A stretch of DNA of 6,129 nucleotides from Actinomycetota bacterium (GTDB taxonomy: Bacteria; Actinomycetota; Thermoleophilia; Solirubrobacterales; Thermoleophilaceae): assembly GCA_005885165.1 (NCBI GenBank), contig VAXR01000129.1, positions 1 to 6,129 on the forward strand. Reading direction: 5' to 3'. This document shows positions 1-5,324 of the stretch, piece after piece (position 1 is the stretch's first letter; every line of letters starts with the position of its first letter). Below the pieces are notes generated by a model, which was given only the letters and a program-made list of their open reading frames with translations, searched no databases and was not told where the DNA came from. Position numbers and translations under genes: made by a program.

Positions 1-24
1 CTCGAGTGGGCCGATGTTCGGCAT
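1..24 (-). CDS. tatA: Probable TatA/Hcf106-type Tat translocase subunit, first 8 codons only
   Basis: Only the start lies in the window. On the minus strand an ATG at 24 opens the peptide MPNIGPLE and the frame runs off the left edge. A strong ribosome binding site stands 6 nt upstream. From memory, MPNIGPLE followed by a hydrophobic helix is a common beginning of TatA-type proteins in Thermoleophilia. TatA is a small single-helix membrane protein that forms the pore for export of folded proteins carrying twin-arginine signals. It follows dcd in the same direction after 66 nt. Eight residues are little to go on, so the identity rests on the start site and a remembered N-terminus. The Rieske gene in this window encodes a likely Tat substrate, which fits but does not prove the call. 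Confidence 0.6.
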
Positions 25-30
25 GTCGAT

Positions 31-37
31 TCCTTCC
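31..37 (-). promoter_or_regulatory. Shine-Dalgarno site of the left-edge gene
   Basis: The minus strand reads GGAAGGA, then six bases, then ATG at 24. This near-ideal site and spacing is what identifies the start of the gene cut by the left edge. The bases between it and the dcd stop (38-90) show no clear terminator, so the gene may be read through from dcd or have its own promoter. Confidence 0.75.
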
Positions 38-90
38 GGAGCTGGACCCAGCCCCATGGTAGCGGCGGGGACGGCCGCGGCAACACACCT

Positions 91-634
91 CTATGTCGGC
101 TCTTTCTCCTCGAAATTGAGGTAGAAGCGGCTGGGAGTGGGCTCCGCCTGGCCTTGGTACTTGGCCGCGCTGTCCCCCGATCCGTACGGCTGATCGACCG
201 GGCCGTCCATCCGCATGAACGAGATCTGCCCGATCGGCATCGCGTAGTAGATCGTGATCGGGAGGTTGGCGACGTTCGAAAGCTCGAGCGTCAGGTTGCC
301 GGAGAAGCCGCTGTCCACGAACCCAGCCGTCGAGTGGATCAGCAGGCCGAGCCGCCCCAGCGAGCTCTTCCCCTCGAGGCGGGCCACGATGTCATCGGGC
401 AGCGTGACGCGCTCGAGCGTCTGGCCGAGCACGAACTCGCCCGGGTGGAGGATGAAGGGCTGGTCCTCCGGCACCTCCACGAGCTCCGTGAGGTCATCCA
501 TCCGCTGCCGGACGTCGATGGCGATCCACCCGTAAGTCGATGCTCGACGGCTGGACCAGATCGGAGTCGAAGGGCTCGACCACGATGCGGCCGGCCTCGA
601 TCTCCTCGCGGATCGTGCGGTCGCTCAGAACCAC
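91..634 (-). pseudogene. dcd: dCTP deaminase (bifunctional dCTP deaminase:dUTPase type), frameshifted by an internal deletion
   Basis: Dcd deaminates dCTP to dUTP; the mycobacterial-type enzyme also hydrolyses it to dUMP for thymidylate synthesis. The N-terminal part runs from a GTG at 634: VLSDRTIREEIEAGR, then VQPSSIDLRVDR, ending near 521. That frame then gives eight unrelated residues and stops at 494-496. The rest continues in another frame from about 519 (IDVRQRMDDLTELVEV) to the TAG at 91-93. It holds FILHPGEFVLG, the active-site stretch EGKSSLGRLGLLIHSTAGF, and LTLELSNVANLPI with the catalytic glutamate, and ends KYQGQAEPTPSRFYLNF. This closely resembles M. tuberculosis Dcd as I remember it. 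In that protein 13 residues (containing FRVF) lie between the Asp of SSIDxRxD and the following Ile-Asp. Here only 4 nt remain where 39 are expected, a net loss of about 35 nt. All catalytic residues I can name survive. A sequencing or assembly error is the main alternative to a true pseudogene. Confidence 0.8.
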
Positions 635-641
635 GCGCGGC

Positions 642-668
642 ACTGTATCCCGCGCCGCGCGTAAGCAA
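642..668 (-). promoter_or_regulatory. Possible promoter for leaderless dcd mRNA
   Basis: On the minus strand TACAGT (642-647) fits the actinobacterial -10 pattern TANNNT. It is followed by 7 nt and then the GTG start of dcd, so transcription could begin at the start codon itself. TTGCTT (663-668) could be the -35 box, but the 15-nt spacer is short. No convincing Shine-Dalgarno site precedes the GTG, which suits leaderless translation. The call is by eye only. Confidence 0.3.
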
Positions 669-718
669 TTCTCGACGCGGGTGCGCATCTGGACGCAGGT
701 TCGCTCAAGTTGGGGGGC

Positions 719-768
719 GAGATGCCGATACGGGGCCCTAAGGAGATTGAGATGCCGACCTCGGGCCC
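719..768 (+). repeat. Imperfect tandem repeat carrying two in-frame start codons
   Basis: GAGATGCCGA occurs at 719-728 and again at 749-758, exactly 30 nt later. A second shared block, GGGCCC, follows in each copy (733-738 and 763-768). Both ATGs (722 and 752) are in the frame of the zinc-ribbon gene, giving similar beginnings, EMPIRGP and EMPTSGP. It looks like a small duplication of the translation start. Confidence 0.55.
740..745 (+). promoter_or_regulatory. Shine-Dalgarno site deciding the start of the zinc-ribbon gene
   Basis: AAGGAG lies 6 nt before the ATG at 752, a textbook site and spacing. The earlier in-frame ATG at 722 has a G-run (GGGGGG, 712-717) in front of it, and a TTG at 710 is also possible. 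Because of AAGGAG I take 752 as the main start. Confidence 0.7.
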
Positions 769-1198
769 CGGAGACCACCAGCTCAAGCGCATCATCCTGC
801 CGAGCGGCAAGACGATCGAGGTCGTCTACTTCGACCGCGCCGCTGTTAGCGGCCCGCAGGTCGAGGCGTCCGCGGCCCAGCCGGCTCCGGCGCCCGCCGA
901 CACCGAGCGCGAGCTCCACGTCTGCATCAACTGCACCTCGACCCTCGTCTACCCGGTGCAGTGGGAGGAGGCGGGCCCGAAGAGCTGGCACGTCACGCTC
1001 CGCTGCCCCGAGTGCGAGTGGAGCAAGTCCGACGTCTTCACCCAGGACCAGTGCGACCGCTTCGACGACGAGCTCGAGGCGGGCACCGAGCAGCTCAGCC
1101 GCGACTACAAGCGCATGGTCACGGCCAACATGTCCGAGGAGATCGACCGCTTCGCGGGCGCCCTCGAGGCAGACGCAATCCTCCCGAGCGACTTCTAG
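752..1198 (+). CDS. Conserved-looking zinc-ribbon protein of unknown function
   Basis: The function is not recognised. From the ATG at 752 the product is 148 residues. An N-terminal part (about 10-28, LKRIILPSGKTIEVVYFD) is followed by an Ala/Pro-rich linker (about 38-49). Then comes a four-cysteine ribbon, Cys58-x2-Cys61 and Cys85-x2-Cys88 with 23 residues between the pairs, the normal layout for one bound zinc ion. The second half (about 97-142) is charged and probably helical, and the protein ends ADAILPSDF. No signal peptide or membrane segment is visible, so it is probably cytoplasmic. It is transcribed away from dcd and towards the polyprenyl synthase gene, apparently alone. I remember similar unnamed proteins in Thermoleophilia genomes. 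The base composition matches its neighbours, so there is no sign of recent transfer. The reading frame is secure, but any role (nucleic-acid or protein binding) would be a guess. Confidence 0.85.
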   Translation: MPTSGPGDHQLKRIILPSGKTIEVVYFDRAAVSGPQVEASAAQPAPAPADTERELHVCINCTSTLVYPVQWEEAGPKSWHVTLRCPECEWSKSDVFTQDQCDRFDDELEAGTEQLSRDYKRMVTANMSEEIDRFAGALEADAILPSDF

Positions 1199-1207
1199 TC
1201 CCGCCGA

Positions 1208-1247
1208 CTGAACGCATTTGGGTGCCATGGCACCCGAAAACATTCAG
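1208..1247. terminator. Palindromic hairpin between converging genes, possible shared terminator
   Basis: The 52-nt gap between the two converging genes holds a perfect 16-nt palindrome, GGGTGCCATGGCACCC (1220-1235). An outer arm pair, CTGAA (1208-1212) and TTCAG (1243-1247), could lengthen the stem with mismatches. Position and symmetry suit a two-way terminator. However, the flanks are TTT before and GAAAA after on the plus strand, so neither strand has the usual T-run downstream. A U-independent terminator or a protein-binding site are the alternatives. Confidence 0.45.
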
Positions 1248-1250
1248 CCG

Positions 1251-2264
1251 TCAGGCGTAGCGCTCGACGACGCCGTCGGCGACGAGCTCGAGCAGCGAGC
1301 GCTGCCGCTCGCCGATGTCCTTTATTGCTCGTAGTTCTTGCTTGGCAGCGGCGACGAAGCGAAGAGCATGCTTGCGGGCCTCTTCCAGCGCTCCTGTCTC
1401 TGCGATCCGATCGCAGACCTCGGCCGCCGATGCCTCGTCGCTAACGGCGCGCCGCAGGTCCAGCGCCGCCAGCCCTGAGTCCCTCTCCCGCGCGAGGATC
1501 AACGGAAGCGTCACCGTCCCGTCGAGCAGGTCCGTCCCGCGCGCCTTGCCGGTCCGCTCGGACGGGCCGGACACGTCGAGGACGTCGTCGAAGATCTGGA
1601 AGGCGAGCCCGATGCGCTCCCCGAACGCGGCGAGGACGGGCGCGGAATCCGGACCCGGGTCGCCGAGCAGCGCGCCCAGCCGACACGCCGCGGCGAAAAG
1701 CCGGGCGGTCTTGAGCCGGCAGCGCTCGAGGTAGCGCTCGACCGCCACGGCGGCCGACCAGGCGTCCTCTCGCTGGAGGAGCTCGCCGCGGGCGAGGGCC
1801 GAGGACGCGTCCGACAGCGCGCCGAGCGCGTCGGCCCGGCCAACTGCCGCGAGCACCGAGAACGCGCGCGCGAACAGGAGGTCGCCGGTGGCGGTCGCTG
1901 CCGCGCGGCCCCCGCTGGCGAAGACCGTCGGCCGGCCACGGCGAAGCTGCGCGCCGTCCAGCACGTCGTCGTGCACGAGCGTCGCCATGTGAAGAAGCTC
2001 GACGGCCACCGCGGCGGTCACGAGGTCGTCGGAGGACTCGTCGCCCGCGCTGATGAACACGAGCATCGGCCGCAGCCGCTTGCCGCCGGCGCTGAGCGTC
2101 CCGCTGACGTGCCCCTGCAGCTCTGCGCCATAACCCACCGCCACCTCCCCCAGCCGGTCCTCGGCGCGCTCGAGTAGCCCGCTCAGCCGGTCGCCGCCGG
2201 CTGCGAGCACCTCGGCGATCTGCGACAGGCCGGGTGTGGCCGCGAGGTCCCGCGCCGTGCTCAC
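1251..2264 (-). CDS. Long-chain all-trans polyprenyl diphosphate synthase (menaquinone side chain)
   Basis: This 337-residue trans-prenyltransferase, of normal length for the family, adds isopentenyl diphosphate units to a short allylic diphosphate. The product is probably the isoprenoid tail of menaquinone. In order it shows GKRLRP (61-66), the first aspartate-rich motif DDVLD (99-103) in LVHDDVLDGAQLRRGRPT, a KT pair (185-186), FQ and the second motif DDVLD (222-230), and the GK of SERTGKARGTDLLDG (239-240). The residue five before the first motif is a small Ala (MATLVHDD), as in long-chain rather than farnesyl/geranylgeranyl enzymes; the exact length cannot be read. The GTG start at 2264 overlaps the menG stop as GTGA, a sign of coupled translation, with GGGAGG (2275-2280) upstream. 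It is the last gene of the run. A menG next to a hepT-like gene recalls the Bacillus hepS-menG-hepT cluster, but no hepS-like partner is seen, so a homomeric IspB/GrcC-like enzyme is more likely. Confidence 0.93.
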   Translation of the reverse strand: MSTARDLAATPGLSQIAEVLAAGGDRLSGLLERAEDRLGEVAVGYGAELQGHVSGTLSAGGKRLRPMLVFISAGDESSDDLVTAAVAVELLHMATLVHDDVLDGAQLRRGRPTVFASGGRAAATATGDLLFARAFSVLAAVGRADALGALSDASSALARGELLQREDAWSAAVAVERYLERCRLKTARLFAAACRLGALLGDPGPDSAPVLAAFGERIGLAFQIFDDVLDVSGPSERTGKARGTDLLDGTVTLPLILARERDSGLAALDLRRAVSDEASAAEVCDRIAETGALEEARKHALRFVAAAKQELRAIKDIGERQRSLLELVADGVVERYA

Positions 2265-2983
2265 TCCGCCTCGACCTCCCCCGCGTGGATGGCGATGATC
2301 CCGCCCGCGGTGAGGATCCAGCGGACGTTCACGAGCCCGACCGCTGTCATGGCCGCGGCCAGCCCGCGCGCGTCCGGGAACCGCCGGACCGAGCTCGGCA
2401 GATAGGAGTAGGCCTCGGGGTCGCCGGCCATCCGTCCCAGGAACGGGACGAGGCGGTCGAACCAGGCCCTGAAGAACCACGACAGGGGTGGCTTGGCGGG
2501 CGTCGTTATCTCCAGGACGACGACCCGCCCGCCAGGGCGCACTACCCGCGCCATCTCCGCGAGGCCGCGCGCGAGGTCGGAGAAGTTGCGCGCGCCGAAG
2601 CCGACCGTTGCGGCGTCGAAGGAGTCATCGTCGTAGGGGAGCTCCAACGCGTTGCCGTGCTCGAAGGCGATGCGCGGGGCCTTCGCACGGGCCAGCTCGA
2701 GCATCCGTTCCGAGAAGTCCGATCCGACGACCTCTCCACCGGGGGCTACGCGGCGGCTCAGCACGATCGCGAGATCGCCGGTCCCGCTGGCCACGTCGAG
2801 CGCGCGGTCCCCGGCTCCGACCTCCGCGAGGTCCGCAGCGCGCTCGCGCCAGCGGTGGTGCAGGCCCACGGTCATGACCGAGTTCATGAGGTCGTAGACG
2901 CGCGCGATCCGGTCGAACATCGCGCGCACCTGCTCCTCAGGCAGCGTGCCGCCGCTCGACGCGGCCACCCGTCCCCCGCTCAC
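2261..2983 (-). CDS. menG: Demethylmenaquinone methyltransferase (MenG/UbiE family)
   Basis: MenG performs the last step of menaquinone synthesis, transferring a methyl group from S-adenosylmethionine to the demethylmenaquinone ring. The 240-residue protein has the family's normal length. FDRIARVYDLMNSVMTVGLH (23-42) is the UbiE/MenG N-terminal signature. ALDVASGTGDLA (61-72) is the glycine-rich SAM loop, GSDFSERML (87-95) follows the acidic end of strand 2, and VGFGARNF (127-134) with VVRPGG (147-152) is the second family signature. The GTG at 2983 lies 5 nt after the stop of the cytochrome gene upstream. A second GTG at 2968, behind GGGGGA, would remove five residues and cannot be excluded. 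The gene ends in a GTGA overlap with the polyprenyl synthase. In an operon with a quinol-oxidising complex the substrate is most likely menaquinone rather than ubiquinone. Confidence 0.93.
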   Translation of the reverse strand: MSGGRVAASSGGTLPEEQVRAMFDRIARVYDLMNSVMTVGLHHRWRERAADLAEVGAGDRALDVASGTGDLAIVLSRRVAPGGEVVGSDFSERMLELARAKAPRIAFEHGNALELPYDDDSFDAATVGFGARNFSDLARGLAEMARVVRPGGRVVVLEITTPAKPPLSWFFRAWFDRLVPFLGRMAGDPEAYSYLPSSVRRFPDARGLAAAMTAVGLVNVRWILTAGGIIAIHAGEVEAE

Positions 2984-2988
2984 GCCGC

Positions 2989-3699
2989 TTACCTGAGCGA
3001 GCTCAGGAAGTTGACGAGCTCGTTGAACTCCTTCGGGCTGCGTTGCCGCAGGGTGGAGAACGACGGCATCGGTGGGGTCGGGTTGATCAGCGTCCGCGCG
3101 ATCGCCTGCTTCGGCAGCCGGGCGCCGACCTTGGTCAGCGGCGGTCCGGGGCCGGCGTTCCCGTTGTCGCCGATCTTGTGGCAGCCGAGGCAGCCCGACG
3201 AGGCCGCCACTGCGCGCCCAGGCTCGTACTGCTTGGCCACCTTCATCTCGATCTCGGTCGGCGAGCCGGCAATCGCGCCCTCGATCGTGAGGTACGCCAT
3301 CGCCGCGATCACCGTGATGCCGGTGAGCGTGGCGATCGGCCGCTTGAGGGGGTTGCGCTCCGGGTTGCGGTCGATGAACGGCAGGATGATCAGCAGGACG
3401 AGGCAGATCGTCGGGATGCCGACCGTCGCCATGAACACGAGCGCCGGCGGCTTGACCACGCGCAGGAGCTCGAAGAGGAAGAAGAAGTACCACTCGGGGC
3501 GGGGCGTGTAGGTGGTGGTGGTCGGGTCCGCCTTCGGTCCGAGCTCGGCGCCGAACAGGATCGCCGCGGCGATGATCACGACGAGCGTGAGCGTCGCCAT
3601 CGTCCCGTCCTTGAACACGGTGTAGGGGAAGAACGGCTTCCCCTGCCCCTTGAAGACGTGGTACTCGCGGAGGTACTGCTCCTTCTCGCGGGCGTTCAC
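2989..3699 (-). CDS. qcrC: Menaquinol-cytochrome c reductase subunit: cytochrome b C-terminal half fused to cytochrome c
   Basis: This 236-residue membrane protein joins two modules. Residues about 20-140 are the C-terminal half of cytochrome b (subunit IV of b6f). It carries PEWY (68-71) of the quinol-oxidising Qo site and three hydrophobic segments near 34-51, 86-108 and 122-138. Residues about 150-236 form a small c-type cytochrome with one CLGCH haem site (170-174) and a likely axial Met211 in PTPPMPSF. It passes electrons from the Rieske protein to the terminal oxidase side, outside the membrane. This fusion is the architecture of Bacillus QcrC, whereas mycobacterial QcrC is a diheme c protein with no b-type part. 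The GTG start at 3699 follows the cytochrome b6 stop by 13 nt, with a GAGGAAGAG ribosome site that overlaps that stop. It ends 5 nt before menG. No separate signal peptide is needed, since the b-type helices place the c domain outside. Confidence 0.93.
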   Translation of the reverse strand: MNAREKEQYLREYHVFKGQGKPFFPYTVFKDGTMATLTLVVIIAAAILFGAELGPKADPTTTTYTPRPEWYFFFLFELLRVVKPPALVFMATVGIPTICLVLLIILPFIDRNPERNPLKRPIATLTGITVIAAMAYLTIEGAIAGSPTEIEMKVAKQYEPGRAVAASSGCLGCHKIGDNGNAGPGPPLTKVGARLPKQAIARTLINPTPPMPSFSTLRQRSPKEFNELVNFLSSLR

Positions 3700-3712
3700 G
3701 GCGGACTCTTCC

Positions 3713-4570
3713 TCAGATCTCTTCCTTCGCGAGCTCGCGCGCCTTCTCGGCCTTCATCCACGGTGGCGCGGTCACCCCGAGCTTCACGACGAGATAGAGG
3801 TGGGCTCCGATCAGCGCGGCCATCAGCCCGGGCACGAGCAGCATGTGGATCGCGTAGAAGCGGCTGATCGTGGTGGCCCCGAACTCCGCTCCGCCGCGCA
3901 GGAAGTCGGCCAGGTAGGGGCCGATGATCGGGCCCGAGGAGTTCAGGTTCACCGCCACGACCGTGGCCCAGAAGGAGCGCTGGTCGAACGGGAGCAGGTA
4001 GCCGGTGAGCCCCATCACCATCGTCAGCACCAGCAGCACCACGCCGATGATCCAGTTGAGCTCGCGCGGGTACTTGTAAGCGCCGAAGAAGAACGTGCGC
4101 CCCAGGTGCAGGAAGATCAGGATCATCATCACCGTCGCGCCCCACTTGTGCATCCCGCGCACGAGCTGCCCGAGGAAGACGTCGTTGGTGATGTGCTGGA
4201 CGGAGGTGTAAGCCTCGGTGGCCGACGGCCGGTAGTACATGGCGAGGAAGACGCCGGTCACGGCCTGCGACAGGAACGCGAAGAGCGTGGCCGAGCCGAG
4301 CGTGTAGAACCAGTTCGACGGCGGGACCTTGCGGTAGAGGAGGCCGCGCATGAACGGGCCGAGGCCGGTCCGCTCGTCGAGCCATCCCGCGACGGAGATC
4401 GGCACCTCGAGCGCTGCCTCCCGGCGCCGCTGCCGCTCGGCCTCTTTCTCGCGCTCGCGCACCAGCGCGTCGTGGCCGCGCCTGAGATCGCCGTCGCCCG
4501 GGACGGCCGCGGGGCGGCCGTCGGGCTCGGCGGGCCGGCGGCGGCGTAGCGGTCCGGGCAGGAGCTTCAT
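3713..4570 (-). CDS. qcrB: Cytochrome b6-like diheme subunit of the menaquinol-cytochrome c reductase
   Basis: This 285-residue subunit is the N-terminal four-helix half of cytochrome b and holds the two b haems. The ligand pairs are His141/His155 (13 residues between) and His242/His257 (14 between). The 14-residue spacing in the fourth helix is that of b6 rather than mitochondrial-type b. Other b6-like blocks are SVQHITNDV, KYPRELNWIIG, GLTGYLLPFDQ and TISRFYAIH. The position of the Cys that covalently holds haem ci/cn in plant b6 and Bacillus QcrB (b6 context FYCLGG) is occupied by Thr90 in FYTLGS. About 55 residues precede the b6-like core. They are rich in Arg, Pro, Glu and Ala, with a charged, possibly coiled-coil stretch (about 37-52), and would lie in the cytoplasm. 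The ATG start is firm because it overlaps the Rieske stop as ATGA. The remaining helices and the Qo PEWY motif are in the next gene. Confidence 0.94.
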   Translation of the reverse strand: MKLLPGPLRRRRPAEPDGRPAAVPGDGDLRRGHDALVREREKEAERQRRREAALEVPISVAGWLDERTGLGPFMRGLLYRKVPPSNWFYTLGSATLFAFLSQAVTGVFLAMYYRPSATEAYTSVQHITNDVFLGQLVRGMHKWGATVMMILIFLHLGRTFFFGAYKYPRELNWIIGVVLLVLTMVMGLTGYLLPFDQRSFWATVVAVNLNSSGPIIGPYLADFLRGGAEFGATTISRFYAIHMLLVPGLMAALIGAHLYLVVKLGVTAPPWMKAEKARELAKEEI

Positions 4571-5229
4571 GTCGTGGGCCTCGACGGATAGATGTACTGC
4601 CAGAGGCCGTCCACGTGGTTCGACGGGTCGCGCACCTTGAAGCGATGCAGGTGCGAGTCGAGCGAGAAGCGCGGGCCGACCTGCACGCGGCCCTTCACGA
4701 CGCGGGTCTCGAAGCGGTCGAGCGGCCGGACCGGCGGCCCGCCTGCCACCTTGCCGTCGAACTGGTACACGCCGCCGTGGCAGGGGCAGATGAAGCGCTC
4801 GGACGCCTGCACATAGCGCACGGGGCAGCCGAGATGCATGCAGCGGTTGGAGATCGCGATGTAGGGCTGGTGCAAGTGGTCGGTGTCGCGGCTCGGGTCG
4901 CGCTTTCGCACGTAGACCGTGCTCTTCCCGGCCTCACCCACGCTGGCGTCGATCGTGATGACCTTGGGGACGTAGCTCTGCGGGTTGAAGTCACCGACCG
5001 GGCCCACGTCCTGGAACATCCGCGGCTCGGTCCGCTCGAACAGAGGCCCGAGCGCGAACCCCACAGCGGGCAGCGCGAACGCGGTGGTCGCTATCCCTCC
5101 GGCGGCCAGTGCCCCGCCGGTGAAGAGCCGGCGGCGGGTGACGGTCTCGCCGTCGTAGGCCCCCATGATGCCGCGGTCCGCGGTGTATGGAGACTCCTTC
5201 TTGTGCGGTCGCTTAGAGGGATCTGCCAA
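4567..5229 (-). CDS. qcrA: Rieske [2Fe-2S] subunit of the menaquinol-cytochrome c reductase
   Basis: The Rieske protein takes one electron from menaquinol at the Qo site and hands it to the cytochrome c domain. The 220-residue product has a twin-arginine stretch TRRRLF (31-36) followed by a hydrophobic segment (about 38-60), so it is probably exported folded by Tat and stays anchored. The cluster motifs are CMHLGC (130-135) and CPCHGG (148-153). Cys130, His132, Cys148 and His151 bind the cluster, and Cys135 and Cys150 can form the usual disulfide. The longest start is a TTG at 5229, with an in-frame TAA two codons upstream and no clear ribosome site. An ATG at codon 22 (5166) would give a shorter, more typical Tat leader but also lacks a ribosome site, so the N-terminus is uncertain. 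It is the first gene of the five-gene run, 82 nt after the preceding gene, and overlaps the cytochrome b6 start by 4 nt. Confidence 0.94.
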   Translation of the reverse strand: MADPSKRPHKKESPYTADRGIMGAYDGETVTRRRLFTGGALAAGGIATTAFALPAVGFALGPLFERTEPRMFQDVGPVGDFNPQSYVPKVITIDASVGEAGKSTVYVRKRDPSRDTDHLHQPYIAISNRCMHLGCPVRYVQASERFICPCHGGVYQFDGKVAGGPPVRPLDRFETRVVKGRVQVGPRFSLDSHLHRFKVRDPSNHVDGLWQYIYPSRPTT

Positions 5230-5301
5230 GGCTTAAGAGGCGGCGTGAGGCGTTTTTCGAGCGGCCAAGGACTCTACCTGTTCGACCGCTCCGAGTGGTG
5301 T

Positions 5302-5324
5302 GATCCCGCTCTCAGAGCGGGATC
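5302..5324 (-). terminator. Hairpin at the end of the hemL-side genes, overlapping the stop codon
   Basis: A perfect 10-bp stem, GATCCCGCTC (5302-5311) and GAGCGGGATC (5315-5324) with a 3-nt loop, spans the last codons and the TGA (5312-5314) of the 141-residue protein gene. It is followed on the minus strand by ACACCACTCGG, without a T-run. It probably separates the hemL-side transcript from the Rieske operon. In the remaining spacer (5230-5301) I see only a weak GAGCGG/CCGCTC inverted pair and a possible TANNNT-type -10, TAGAGT (5271-5276, minus), which might start the Rieske operon. Confidence 0.5.

Noticed and set aside
91..501. A short stand-alone Dcd starting at the ATG at 501
   Set aside because: It would lack the N-terminal 50 or so residues, including the VQPSSID motif that is present just upstream in another frame, and has no proper ribosome site.
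494..534. Programmed ribosomal frameshift in dcd
   Set aside because: A slip would restore the frame but not the roughly 12 missing residues, and there is no slippery run at the junction.
494..1243. A 249-codon minus-strand frame opposite the zinc-ribbon gene
   Set aside because: Only its last part (after 634) is real, as the N-terminus of dcd. The rest is the reverse of the plus-strand gene, which has a better ribosome site and cysteine motif.
2234..3511. Long plus-strand open frame (425 codons) opposite menG and the cytochrome genes
   Set aside because: It lies wholly opposite recognised genes, is Arg/Pro/Ala/His-rich as expected of antisense frames in high-GC DNA, and matches no family I know.
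4567..5229. Rieske gene as part of a dioxygenase ferredoxin
   Set aside because: The Tat signal, the CMHLGC/CPCHGG pair with the two disulfide cysteines, and the adjoining cytochrome b genes are those of a quinol-cytochrome c reductase.
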